This document shows, piece by piece, positions 35,828 to 43,664 of a DNA stretch of 64,000 nt (position 1 is its first letter; the number at the start of each line of letters is the position of its first letter). A model generated the notes under the pieces. That model searched no databases and had not been told where the DNA came from. It saw only the letters and a program-made list of their open reading frames with translations. The translations under genes were made by a program, and so were the position numbers. The stretch is from Ruminococcus flavefaciens (GTDB lineage: Bacteria; Bacillota; Clostridia; Oscillospirales; Ruminococcaceae): contig JAMPIL010000001.1 of assembly GCA_023662725.1 (NCBI GenBank), forward strand, positions 518,258 to 582,257. The letters are read 5' to 3'.

Positions 35828-35960
35828 AGCAAATGAAAATACTGGTATTTAGTTTCAAGCGTTCCCCCTCTCATACGCTTGATACTGAATATCAAGTTAC
35901 TTGCAATCGCAGGGATTGGATTTGCTAACTAATAAAACAAAATCCCTTTCATTTGTAATT
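35828..35960 (+). ncRNA. Candidate structured small RNA of unknown family
   Basis: The predicted transcript begins near 35828. Its ends pair: CAAATGAAA (35830-35838) with TTTCATTTG (35947-35955), nine perfect pairs. Inside is a long hairpin: TCAAGCG (35854-35861) with CGCTTGA, extended by TTTAGT/ACTGAA. Its loop is C-rich (TTCCCCCTCTCATA). A second stem follows, GGGATT (35912-35917) with AATCCC. TAATTTTT follows the closing stem. No start codon with a ribosome-binding site and no ORF fit. The size (about 130 bases) is shorter than usual 6S RNA, and I could not match it to SRP RNA, tmRNA or a named riboswitch. Confidence 0.6.
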
Positions 35961-36008
35961 TTTCATGTTTTCTATTCTCAGTAATTTATTTTAACTTTTA
36001 TTCCTTAT

Positions 36009-36052
36009 ACGCTCTACAGTGCTAAAACGGTTTTCCGTTTGGAGCGTTTTTT
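36009..36052 (+). terminator. Rho-independent terminator (first of a tandem pair)
   Basis: ACGCTC (36009-36014) pairs with GAGCGT (36042-36047), with an inner AAACGG/CCGTTT stem and TTTT loop, followed by TTTTTT. It would end read-through from the small RNA or the beta-solenoid gene. Confidence 0.85.
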
Positions 36053-36078
36053 CCTTCCGTGAAAGGAAGGATTTTTTT
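36053..36078 (+). terminator. Rho-independent terminator (second of a tandem pair)
   Basis: CCTTCC (36053-36058) and GGAAGG (36065-36070) with loop GTGAAA, followed by ATTTTTTT. It directly abuts the first terminator and insulates the clpB operon promoter 40 bases on. Confidence 0.8.
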
Positions 36079-36115
36079 ATATTATGAAATTTGCGTGAAA
36101 TATTATATAATTCCA

Positions 36116-36144
36116 TTGACAAATTCTATAATTGGTGATATATT
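36116..36144 (+). promoter_or_regulatory. Promoter of the RHH-clpB operon
   Basis: TTGACA (36116-36121), a 17-base spacer and TATATT (36139-36144). No CIRCE element or CtsR-type heptanucleotide repeat was found around it. Confidence 0.8.
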
Positions 36145-36185
36145 ATTATTGTAAAGACAATAACACAAAACAAAGGAGGTCGGTT

Positions 36186-36827
36186 ATGAAACGAAGTGTT
36201 TATAGTCTCGTTTTATCCGACGACGTTATAAAAGCCGTTGACAAAGAAGCTTATCGCCGAGGGACAAGCCGTTCCAACCTTATCAACCAGATTCTCGCAG
36301 AACAGCTTTCCTGTATTACTCCCGAAATGAGAATGCGTGACATTTTTGATGCCGTTTCAGGATTTGTAAATGGGAATTTTCAGATACAGCAGCAGCGTTC
36401 CGCTTCTCTTTTGACTCTTAGAACTGCTCTTGAATATAAGTACCGGCCAACCATTAATTATAAGGTTGAACTGGAACGCTCTCCCGAAAAATTTCTGGGA
36501 ACATTGAAAGTTCAGATTCGTACTCAAAGCGAAAATCTTATCGAAATCTTCAATAGCTTTTTCGTCTACAGAATCAAATTTGAAATGCTTCAACTCGCCG
36601 CTCATGGGCATAATAATTATACCTGCGATTTATCATCGGGATTGTTTACAAGAAAATTTCTTAACGGTTCTCTTAGCGAGGAACAAGCCGGAATGGCTAT
36701 CAGCCGCTATTTGACCAATCTTAACGATTCGATTCAAATATTTTTTTCAGCTCCGCAAAACTTCAGCAAATTCGCTCCGGAGCTTGAAAATGATTATAAA
36801 AAAATGCTTAAAGAATTTGTAATTTAG
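36186..36827 (+). CDS. Ribbon-helix-helix domain protein encoded before clpB
   Basis: The 213-residue protein opens with a ribbon-helix-helix: a short strand (SVYSLVLSDD) and two helices (VIKAVDKEAYRRGTSRSNLINQILAEQL), the MetJ/Arc/CopG DNA-binding pattern, in the first 45 residues. The remaining 165 residues hold a mixed alpha/beta region (YKVELERSPEKFLGTLKVQI, FFVYRIKFEML) that I do not recognise. AAAGGAGGT precedes the ATG at 36186. The stop is 12 bases before clpB, so the two are co-transcribed. It could autoregulate the operon in place of HrcA or CtsR, but this is inference only. Confidence 0.8.
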   Translation: MKRSVYSLVLSDDVIKAVDKEAYRRGTSRSNLINQILAEQLSCITPEMRMRDIFDAVSGFVNGNFQIQQQRSASLLTLRTALEYKYRPTINYKVELERSPEKFLGTLKVQIRTQSENLIEIFNSFFVYRIKFEMLQLAAHGHNNYTCDLSSGLFTRKFLNGSLSEEQAGMAISRYLTNLNDSIQIFFSAPQNFSKFAPELENDYKKMLKEFVI

Positions 36828-36839
36828 GAGGAATTATTT

Positions 36840-39437
36840 ATGAACGCAGAGAAGTTAACTCAGAAATCTATGGACTCCGTAAGAAAGGCTCAGAGCATCG
36901 CTGTTATGCACTCCAATCAGATAATCGAGCCGATTCATCTTCTTGCCGGACTTCTTAAACAGGAGAACGGTCTTATCCCACAGCTTCTGCGTAAAATGAA
37001 TATCGACGCAGATATTTTTGAATCCGAAACAGATAAAAAGCTCGATTCTCTTCCTAAAGTAACGGGAAGCGGACGAAGCAGCAATATCGGAATCTCGTCC
37101 GAGAGCGACCGTGTTCTTACTTCCGCCGAAAAAATTGCTTCCGATATGAAGGATGAATTTATCTCTGTCGAACATATCATGCTCGCTCTTATCGACTGCA
37201 AGAACAATGATGTTTCTCAGCTCTGCAAGACTTTTAATATAAGCCGTGAAAATTTCCTCAGCGCCCTTATGTCTGTGCGAGGAAATACAAGAGTTACAAC
37301 AGAAAATCCGGAAGATACCTACGATGTTCTTGCAAAATACGGTCAGGAGCTTGTCGAGCTTGCACGAAAAAATAAGCTTGATCCCGTTATCGGGCGTGAC
37401 AGTGAAATAAGAAACGTTATCCGTATTCTCTCAAGAAAAACTAAAAATAATCCGGTTCTTATCGGTGAACCCGGAGTCGGAAAAACTGCCATTGCCGAGG
37501 GACTGGCTCTCAGAATAGTTGCAGGAGACGTTCCCGACAGTCTTAAAGACCGCAAAGTTTTCTCTCTTGATATGGGAGCTCTTGTTGCCGGAGCTAAGTA
37601 CCGTGGTGAATTTGAAGAGCGTCTTAAAGCCGTTCTTAATGAGATAAAAAACAGCAACGGTCAGATACTGCTCTTTATTGATGAACTTCATACTATCGTC
37701 GGCGCAGGCAAGTCCGACGGTGCAATGGATGCAGGAAATCTTCTTAAGCCGATGCTTGCAAGAGGCGAACTTCACTGTATCGGCGCAACAACACTGAATG
37801 AGTACCGCCAGTATATCGAGAAAGATCCGGCTCTTGAACGTCGTTTCCAGCCCGTTATGGTCGATGAACCGTCAGTTGAGGATACTATCTCTATCCTTCG
37901 TGGACTTAAAGAACGCTACGAGGTTTTCCACGGCGTTAAAATTCACGATAACGCTCTCATTTCCGCCGCCGTCCTCTCAAACCGCTATATAACCGACAGA
38001 TTCCTTCCGGATAAGGCTATCGACCTTATTGACGAAGCCTGCGCTACTATCCGCACTGAAATGGACTCAATGCCCACTGAACTTGATGTTATTTCACGTA
38101 AAATCGTTCAGCTCGAAATCGAAGAAGCAGCTCTGAAAAAGGAAAACGACAACATCTCTAAAGAACATCTTGAGGAGATCCGAAAAGAACTTTCCGAGCT
38201 TCGTGAACAATTCAGCGAAATGAAAGCTAAGTGGGAAAATGAAAAAACCGATATTTCCGCCGTTCAGAAACTTCGTGAAGAGATCGAAGCTGTAGGCGGA
38301 GAAATCGACCGTGCCGAGCGTGAATACGATCTCAACAAAGCCGCTGAGCTTAAATACGGCAGACTTCCGCAGCTCCAGAAACAGCTCGAAGAGCTTGAAC
38401 ACAAAGCTGAACATGACATTGAAAACGGCAGACTTCTTCGTGATAAAGTAACGGAAGAGGAAATTGCCAAAATCGTTTGCCGCTGGACGGGAATTCCGGT
38501 TTCCAAGCTTATGGAAGGTGAAAAGGAAAAAATACTCGGTATTGAAAGTCTTCTCCATAAACGAGTTATTGGTCAGGATGAAGCTGTTACAAAGGTCAGC
38601 GAAGCTATTCTTCGTTCAAGAGCCGGCATTCAGGATCCAGACAGACCTATCGGTTCGTTCCTTTTCCTTGGTCCTACGGGTGTTGGTAAAACCGAGCTTG
38701 CAAAAGCTCTTTCGGAAATCCTTTTCGATGACGAACGCAATATAATCCGTATTGACATGAGCGAATATATGGAGAAATTCAGCGTAAGCCGTCTTATCGG
38801 AGCGCCTCCCGGATATGTCGGCTATGATGAAGGCGGTCAGCTTACCGAAGCCGTGAGAAGAAAACCCTATTCAGTCGTTCTTTTCGATGAGATAGAAAAA
38901 GCGCATCCGGACGTTTTCAATATTCTGCTTCAGGTTCTCGATGACGGAAGAATCACCGATTCACAAGGCAGAACAGTTGATTTCAAGAACACGATAATCA
39001 TTCTTACATCAAATCTCGGTTCGCCTTACATCCTTGAAGGTATCGGCTCTGACGGCGAAATCACTGCCGATGCAAGAGAAAAAGTAGAATCGCTTCTGAA
39101 ACAGCAGTTCCGTCCGGAATTTCTTAATCGTCTTGATGAAATAATCTTCTATAAACCTCTTGCAAAAACCGAGATCATTAAAATTGTGGATCTTATGCTC
39201 GGCGACCTTCAAAAACGTCTTGATGATAAACATCTGCGTATAAACGTCAGCGAAGCTGCCAAGAATTATATTGTTGAATGCGGATACGATCCTAATTTCG
39301 GCGCAAGACCGCTGAGACGATTTATCCAGAGCAGGGTTGAAACTCTTGCCGCTAAAAAAATCATCGGAAGCAACCTTTCAGCCGGTGATATCATTGATAT
39401 TGACCTCGATGAAAACGGAGTTTTAAACGCTTACTAA
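36840..39437 (+). CDS. clpB: ATP-dependent chaperone ClpB
   Basis: The 865-residue protein has the Clp N-domain (residues 1-145), AAA-1 with Walker [14 protein letters not shown] near residue 208 and Walker [15 protein letters not shown], the coiled-coil middle domain characteristic of ClpB (about 395-525), and AAA-2 with Walker [14 protein letters not shown] near 610 and [14 protein letters not shown]. The C-terminus [15 protein letters not shown] is standard. It lacks the IGF/IGL loop for ClpP binding and so disaggregates proteins with DnaK rather than degrading them. GGAGG precedes the ATG. Length matches the family. Confidence 0.96.
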   Translation: MNAEKLTQKSMDSVRKAQSIAVMHSNQIIEPIHLLAGLLKQENGLIPQLLRKMNIDADIFESETDKKLDSLPKVTGSGRSSNIGISSESDRVLTSAEKIASDMKDEFISVEHIMLALIDCKNNDVSQLCKTFNISRENFLSALMSVRGNTRVTTENPEDTYDVLAKYGQELVELARKNKLDPVIGRDSEIRNVIRILSRKTKNNPVLIGEPGVGKTAIAEGLALRIVAGDVPDSLKDRKVFSLDMGALVAGAKYRGEFEERLKAVLNEIKNSNGQILLFIDELHTIVGAGKSDGAMDAGNLLKPMLARGELHCIGATTLNEYRQYIEKDPALERRFQPVMVDEPSVEDTISILRGLKERYEVFHGVKIHDNALISAAVLSNRYITDRFLPDKAIDLIDEACATIRTEMDSMPTELDVISRKIVQLEIEEAALKKENDNISKEHLEEIRKELSELREQFSEMKAKWENEKTDISAVQKLREEIEAVGGEIDRAEREYDLNKAAELKYGRLPQLQKQLEELEHKAEHDIENGRLLRDKVTEEEIAKIVCRWTGIPVSKLMEGEKEKILGIESLLHKRVIGQDEAVTKVSEAILRSRAGIQDPDRPIGSFLFLGPTGVGKTELAKALSEILFDDERNIIRIDMSEYMEKFSVSRLIGAPPGYVGYDEGGQLTEAVRRKPYSVVLFDEIEKAHPDVFNILLQVLDDGRITDSQGRTVDFKNTIIILTSNLGSPYILEGIGSDGEITADAREKVESLLKQQFRPEFLNRLDEIIFYKPLAKTEIIKIVDLMLGDLQKRLDDKHLRINVSEAAKNYIVECGYDPNFGARPLRRFIQSRVETLAAKKIIGSNLSAGDIIDIDLDENGVLNAY

Positions 39438-39553
39438 TTTCTGCTACATTGGCTTAAAACCGCAACATTACTTGATTCTATAGCTGTTTTATATAAAAAA
39501 ATAGCGTTAGATAGCCAAATACAAGGTCATTTTGTCATTTTTTTCTCAATTCC

Positions 39554-39582
39554 TTGACAAATAGAAATAAAGGGTATATAAT
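39554..39582 (+). promoter_or_regulatory. Sigma-A promoter of the HU gene
   Basis: TTGACA (39554-39559), a 17-base spacer and TATAAT (39577-39582), both consensus, fitting a highly expressed gene. Confidence 0.9.
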
Positions 39583-39620
39583 TCAATTGTAAAAAAACAA
39601 GATATATGGAGGATACAGAA

Positions 39621-39896
39621 ATGACTAAAACAGAATTAATCAGCTCAGTTGCCGAAAAAACCGACTTAACCAAAAAGAACGCTGAAGCAGTTGTAAATGC
39701 GGTTATCGCTACAATTACAGATGCTCTCGTAAACGGCGACAAGGTTTCTATCGTTGGTTTCGGTACATTTGAAGTTCGTGACCGTAAGGAAAAACAGGTT
39801 CTTAACCCACAGACACATCAGATGATGACTGCTCCTGCTTCAAAGGCTCCTGCTTTTAAGGCTGGTCAGGCATTAAAGAACGCCGTAAACAAGTAA
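39621..39896 (+). CDS. HU-family DNA-binding protein
   Basis: The 91-residue protein begins MTKTELISSVAEKTDLTKKN and has the HU core VSIVGFGTFEVRDRKEKQVLNPQT and the C-terminal FKAGQALKNAV. It bends and compacts DNA as a dimer. The start is ATG 39621, with GGAGG about 7 bases before; an ATG at 39606 lies within that binding site. Followed after 18 bases by a DUF6465 gene and with a consensus promoter. Confidence 0.96.
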   Translation: MTKTELISSVAEKTDLTKKNAEAVVNAVIATITDALVNGDKVSIVGFGTFEVRDRKEKQVLNPQTHQMMTAPASKAPAFKAGQALKNAVNK

Positions 39897-39914
39897 TTTT
39901 AGGAGGATTTTATT

Positions 39915-40247
39915 ATGCCAAGAGCTAAAAAGACATCCACTGCTGCAACAGCTAAGAAAGAAGTAAAGGCTGCTGTAACCGCTGCTCCTGTTGAGGAAAC
40001 AAAGCCCGTTGAAGAAAAGAAGCCTGCCGCTAAGAAGACTGCATCCAAAAGCTCTTCTGCTGTTGAGACAAAGGTTGTTATTCAAGCAAACGGTTCAGAA
40101 GTAATTGCCGCTGATCTCGTTGAAAAGGCAAAGGCTGCTGCCGGTGTTAAGAGCATAAAGAAGGTTGACGTTTACGTTAAACCTGAAGTAAATAAGGTTT
40201 ACTATGTTGTAAACGGCGATACATTCGGTGATTTTGACCTCTTTTAA
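39915..40247 (+). CDS. DUF6465 protein with lysine/alanine-rich N-terminus
   Basis: The 110-residue protein has an N-terminal half (1-58) rich in Lys, Ala, Glu and Pro (PRAKKTSTAATAKK, EEKKPAAKKTASKSS), like histone H1 tails. Its small C-terminal domain (TKVVIQANGSEVIAADLVEK, VYVKPEVNKVYYVVNG) matches DUF6465. AGGAGG precedes the ATG. The co-transcription with HU and the basic tail suggest an accessory nucleoid protein, but no function is established for the family. It uses AAG and GCT codons heavily, as does HU, a sign of high expression. Confidence 0.85.
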   Translation: MPRAKKTSTAATAKKEVKAAVTAAPVEETKPVEEKKPAAKKTASKSSSAVETKVVIQANGSEVIAADLVEKAKAAAGVKSIKKVDVYVKPEVNKVYYVVNGDTFGDFDLF

Positions 40248-40259
40248 TTTATATTGAAC

Positions 40260-40290
40260 AAAAAGCTTCGGATTCGCTCCGAAGCTTTTT
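40260..40290 (+). terminator. Rho-independent terminator after DUF6465
   Basis: AAAAGCTTCGGA pairs with TCCGAAGCTTTT around loop TTCGC, followed by a T-run. Confidence 0.92.
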
Positions 40291-40340
40291 AGTAAGTTCC
40301 TGCGCCACAGGACAATAATTTGTATAACCTTGAAATAACA

Positions 40341-40379
40341 AAAAAGAGGCGATGAACTTTGTACATCAGCCTCTTTTTA
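40341..40379 (-). terminator. Terminator of the GH26 gene
   Basis: On the minus strand GAGGC plus TGATG pairs with CATC plus GCCTC, one base bulged, followed by TTTTTT. It lies about 15 bases beyond the GH26 stop. Confidence 0.8.
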
Positions 40380-40393
40380 TAGCAAGATATAAA

Positions 40394-42613
40394 TTATTCT
40401 TTTTCAGGAAGTTCTGATATGATCTCCAGCTTATATTTCTGAATTGCAAGAGCATCATTATTTGTAACTCCATCGCCGGTATTATAACAATCGGCATTCT
40501 TCAATCCCTGATCTGTGATATGGCTCGGATCAGTACCCTTTAATCCGTATTTATCAGGATTTGAAAGCGACTGCATTATCAATACTGCATCCGACATATC
40601 TATCTTACCGTCGCAGTTTGAATCACCGTAATCTACGTCGTCATCAGGTATGAAAGTACCAAAGGATGTGTTGACAAGGTCACAGTCTTTATCATGAGAG
40701 TCTTCAATAGCAGCATCCCATACGTTGGACCACCAGATCTGAACCTCAACCGATTTGATAGAAGCAGGGATCTCAGAAATATCTATCACTACAGATGCCT
40801 TTCCATCCTTATCAAGATTAGTTGACCACTCAAGATTTACCCAATCCGCAGCAGTTGTTCCGTATCCGACTCCGCCGCCCACTGAAGCCGTAGGCGCTCC
40901 TTCAATTTCAAGAGTAAGAGTATTTCTTTCTTCAGGAAGATCGATCTTGTATGATTTCTGCTCGAAAACAAATTCTGATGTTGTTGTAGTTGTTGTAATA
41001 GAAGGATCAGAGGTTGTAGTAGTTGTTGTTTGAACAGGATCAGGCACCTTAACTTCTCTGCTGTAAAGATCTTCCGGAAGCTCATCAAGCGTTATACAAT
41101 AGTCGCTCTGATACATATCAATAGTATCCTTTTCGGTATTGAAAATAGGATCAGTAAGGAATTTAGGACTGTCAATAGATCCGTCACCGTCATACCATGT
41201 GCAGAAATAAAGCCAGCCAGCTTTTTCACCGGTGAGATTATCTACAGTTGAGAAGCTGTCGTTTTCGGCCATAGCTACCATTTTCTTACTGTTGTATTTT
41301 TCCATTATTGAATAAAAAGTCGAGCTTATTGCACTGTCATTATGTTCAAGCGAAGCCTGCCAGTTGTTCTCTTCAAGGTAAACTTTACAATTATATTTAT
41401 CATATCCAATGATATCAACATATTTATCGCCGGGATACCAGTTCTCGGATGTATCAAAGTTGTAGCTGTTCCATTCCCAAATAAGATTATGACATCCAAG
41501 ATCGTTGGTCAGCTTCTCATAAGTGTAGATCCAGAGTTTCTTGTATGCCTCCGAACCTTCCCTACCCCACCAGAACCATGAACCTGTTTCTCCGCCGCCG
41601 CCTTCAGCTTCGTGAAGCGGTCTCCAAATAATCGGTATTCCCTGATCCTGAAGCTTCTTAAACTCATTGGCAAGTAAAGTTAAAGCCTGAACGTAATATT
41701 CATTTTCCTTTGTACCTTCCGTAGCAGCCTTTGACGGAGAAAAATCGGTATACTGACTATATGTAGTCAGACTCCAGTCAATTCTGTCACCAATATTATA
41801 GCTTGCAAAATCTGTAGGAACGTTGAGATGAAACGAAGATGTTGCAATACCCCCTCTTGTTTTTACCCAATCAATAACACGTTCAGTTGAGCCGTCATCA
41901 TTTCCGTATGCAGGACAGCAGAAATTTCCGTAATCAAATCCCCTGATAGCAGGATAATGGTCTGTAAGATTTTTTAAATACTCAAATTCATATTCAATGC
42001 CATGAGGTCCATTGGAATAAATTTCCTGCTGACCGGAAATGATGTTGTTTCCATAAACGCTTGCAAGATAGTCCATAAGACTTCTTGTTTCAGCCGTTGC
42101 CTTTGGATCGCAAGGAGTGGTCTGAGTAGCCTTGATCGGAGCAAGAGAAGCCGATTCAATCGTCATATAGTCAAACTGCGACCAGCCCCATGATTTTTCG
42201 ATAAGAAGCGTATTTTCGCCCTTATTAAGCGTGATTGCCGGAACGCTTACAGCTTCAAATCCGCTGCTTTTCGGAAGAGAAAGCACACCCTGTGAAGCTC
42301 CGTTTATACTGAGGTTCTGCTGTTTAGCTCCGCCTATTCCTCCGCCATAAATAGTAAGCGTATACATTCCCGTTGTTTCAACGTTAAATGTAAGGCTTAT
42401 TGTACCGCTTTCAGTCATTTTAAGATATGAGCCGCCGCTTGCCGAAGCGTCTTTTTCAACAGTAACCTCTCCGGTTATATCAGCTGTTTCAAATTCGATT
42501 CTTTCGTTTTCACCGGCTGCTGTAACGAACTGACTTCCCACAGCCAAAGCGTTAAAAGCCATAGCCGCCGCCATAACTGCCGAACCTGCTTTCTTTAATA
42601 ATTTAGAATACAT
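40394..42613 (-). CDS. Secreted dockerin-bearing GH26 mannanase with flanking carbohydrate-binding modules
   Basis: The 739-residue protein has a signal peptide (to about AAG at residue 33). A CBM35/CBM6-like module follows (IEFETADITG, YTLTIYGGGIGG, WGWSQFDYMTIE, residues 35-155), then a GH26 catalytic domain (about 160-510) with the acid/base Glu in IIWRPLHEAEGG and the likely nucleophile in VAMAENDS. A Thr-rich linker comes next, then a second beta-rich module (about 545-650, YKIDLPEERNTLTLEIEG, VEVQIWWSNVWDAAI), and a dockerin with two calcium loops (YGDSNCDGKIDMSDAVLIMQ and DGVTNNDALAIQKYK). It hydrolyses beta-mannan and docks to a scaffold protein outside the cell. ATG 42613 follows GGAGGGG. 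Confidence 0.93.
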   Translation of the reverse strand: MYSKLLKKAGSAVMAAAMAFNALAVGSQFVTAAGENERIEFETADITGEVTVEKDASASGGSYLKMTESGTISLTFNVETTGMYTLTIYGGGIGGAKQQNLSINGASQGVLSLPKSSGFEAVSVPAITLNKGENTLLIEKSWGWSQFDYMTIESASLAPIKATQTTPCDPKATAETRSLMDYLASVYGNNIISGQQEIYSNGPHGIEYEFEYLKNLTDHYPAIRGFDYGNFCCPAYGNDDGSTERVIDWVKTRGGIATSSFHLNVPTDFASYNIGDRIDWSLTTYSQYTDFSPSKAATEGTKENEYYVQALTLLANEFKKLQDQGIPIIWRPLHEAEGGGGETGSWFWWGREGSEAYKKLWIYTYEKLTNDLGCHNLIWEWNSYNFDTSENWYPGDKYVDIIGYDKYNCKVYLEENNWQASLEHNDSAISSTFYSIMEKYNSKKMVAMAENDSFSTVDNLTGEKAGWLYFCTWYDGDGSIDSPKFLTDPIFNTEKDTIDMYQSDYCITLDELPEDLYSREVKVPDPVQTTTTTTSDPSITTTTTTSEFVFEQKSYKIDLPEERNTLTLEIEGAPTASVGGGVGYGTTAADWVNLEWSTNLDKDGKASVVIDISEIPASIKSVEVQIWWSNVWDAAIEDSHDKDCDLVNTSFGTFIPDDDVDYGDSNCDGKIDMSDAVLIMQSLSNPDKYGLKGTDPSHITDQGLKNADCYNTGDGVTNNDALAIQKYKLEIISELPEKE

Positions 42614-42645
42614 AGTAATACCCCTCCAAGATATAATATATTTCA

Positions 42646-42674
42646 ATTATAATATTTTGGAACAGTAAAATCAA
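42646..42674 (-). promoter_or_regulatory. Promoter of the GH26 gene
   Basis: TTGATT (42669-42674), a 17-base spacer and TATAAT (42646-42651) on the minus strand, about 33 bases before the ATG. Confidence 0.8.
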
Positions 42675-42777
42675 TATTTTTTCAAAAAATCACTCACTTT
42701 TCATATTTTTTTGGTCATTCCTACAATTTTCGAGCTGCTTTTTTGGTTATTGATTCAAAAAATCATCTTCATGCATA

Positions 42778-42806
42778 TTGACTTTAGACGAAAAATTGTT
42801 TATAAT
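42778..42806 (+). promoter_or_regulatory. Promoter of the tepA-ftsK run
   Basis: TTGACT (42778-42783), a 17-base spacer and TATAAT (42801-42806), about 80 bases before the TTG start of tepA. Confidence 0.82.
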
Positions 42807-42887
42807 TAATGTATATACTCTTATTAATTTCACATAATATTTGAACCAGCAGAATTTTTCTGAAAAAATTATGGGAGTGTATTAATA

Positions 42888-43595
42888 TTGGAAAAAGATA
42901 AAAACGATACTAAAAGTCAGGCTGAAGAAAAACTTGATGAAGCCGAACTTGCCGAAAAACTCGGTCAGACTGTTTCGCAGAATTCAAAACATCTCATCCA
43001 TTGCCTTACTGTGATCGGACAGATAGAGGGGCATTATGTTCTTGCCGAGCAGAATAAAACTACCAAATATGAACATATTATCCCTGCTCTTGTGGCAATA
43101 GAACAGGACAGGAGCGTTGAAGGACTTCTTATAATCCTAAATACTGTAGGTGGAGATGTCGAAGCAGGTCTCGCCATTGCGGAACTTATCTCGGGAATGA
43201 AAACGCCAACGGTTTCACTGGTTGTAGGAGGCGGACACTCTATAGGAGTTCCTCTCGCCGTAAGCGCAAAACGCTCTTTCATCGTCCCTACAGCTTCAAT
43301 GACCATTCATCCGGTAAGAATGAACGGAACTGTTCTCGGCGTTCCGCAGACTCTTTCCTACTTTGACAAAATGCAGGACAGGATCATAAATTTCGTCCTC
43401 AGCAACAGCAACATCAAAGAAGACGATTTCCGACGCCTTATGATGAATACCGAAGAACTCGTGCTTGATGTGGGAAGCGTTCTTGAAGGCGAAAAAGCAG
43501 TTGAAATAGGTCTTATTGACGAGCTTGGCGGTCTTAGCAGCGCCATGGAATGTCTTTATGACCTTATCGAAAATACAGAAAAAAGATATTTATAA
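42888..43595 (+). CDS. tepA: ClpP-family serine protease TepA
   Basis: The 235-residue protein has a charged N-terminus, then the ClpP/crotonase fold: [35 protein letters not shown], the catalytic serine in [11 protein letters not shown] near residue 125 and the histidine in MTIHPVRM near 145. TepA (translocation-enhancing protein) lies next to ftsK/spoIIIE in Bacillus, as here. It cleaves signal-peptide remnants or small proteins at the membrane. Initiation is at a TTG preceded by GGGAGTG; no better ATG is present upstream. Separated from ftsK by a large hairpin. Confidence 0.85.
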   Translation: MEKDKNDTKSQAEEKLDEAELAEKLGQTVSQNSKHLIHCLTVIGQIEGHYVLAEQNKTTKYEHIIPALVAIEQDRSVEGLLIILNTVGGDVEAGLAIAELISGMKTPTVSLVVGGGHSIGVPLAVSAKRSFIVPTASMTIHPVRMNGTVLGVPQTLSYFDKMQDRIINFVLSNSNIKEDDFRRLMMNTEELVLDVGSVLEGEKAVEIGLIDELGGLSSAMECLYDLIENTEKRYL

Positions 43596-43597
43596 AA

Positions 43598-43639
43598 ATA
43601 CGAACCTGTTCTCATAAGTTTATGGGAACAGGTTCGTAT
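43598..43639 (+). terminator. Long perfect hairpin between tepA and ftsK
   Basis: ATACGAACCTGTTC (43598-43611) pairs with GAACAGGTTCGTAT (43626-43639), and CATA/TATG extend it inward. No T-run follows on the plus strand, but one follows on the minus strand. It may be an RNA-processing or stability element, or a weak attenuator, rather than a full terminator for tepA. Confidence 0.55.
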
Positions 43640-43664
43640 AATCAGATAAAACCGGAGGAACAAA

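Noticed and set aside
35828-35960. Identification of the candidate RNA as 6S RNA
   Set aside because: It is shorter than usual and no clear central bubble with flanking stems could be drawn; left as unassigned.
36078-36185. CIRCE or CtsR operator upstream of clpB
   Set aside because: Neither the TTAGCACTC inverted repeat nor the GGTCAAA direct repeats were found.
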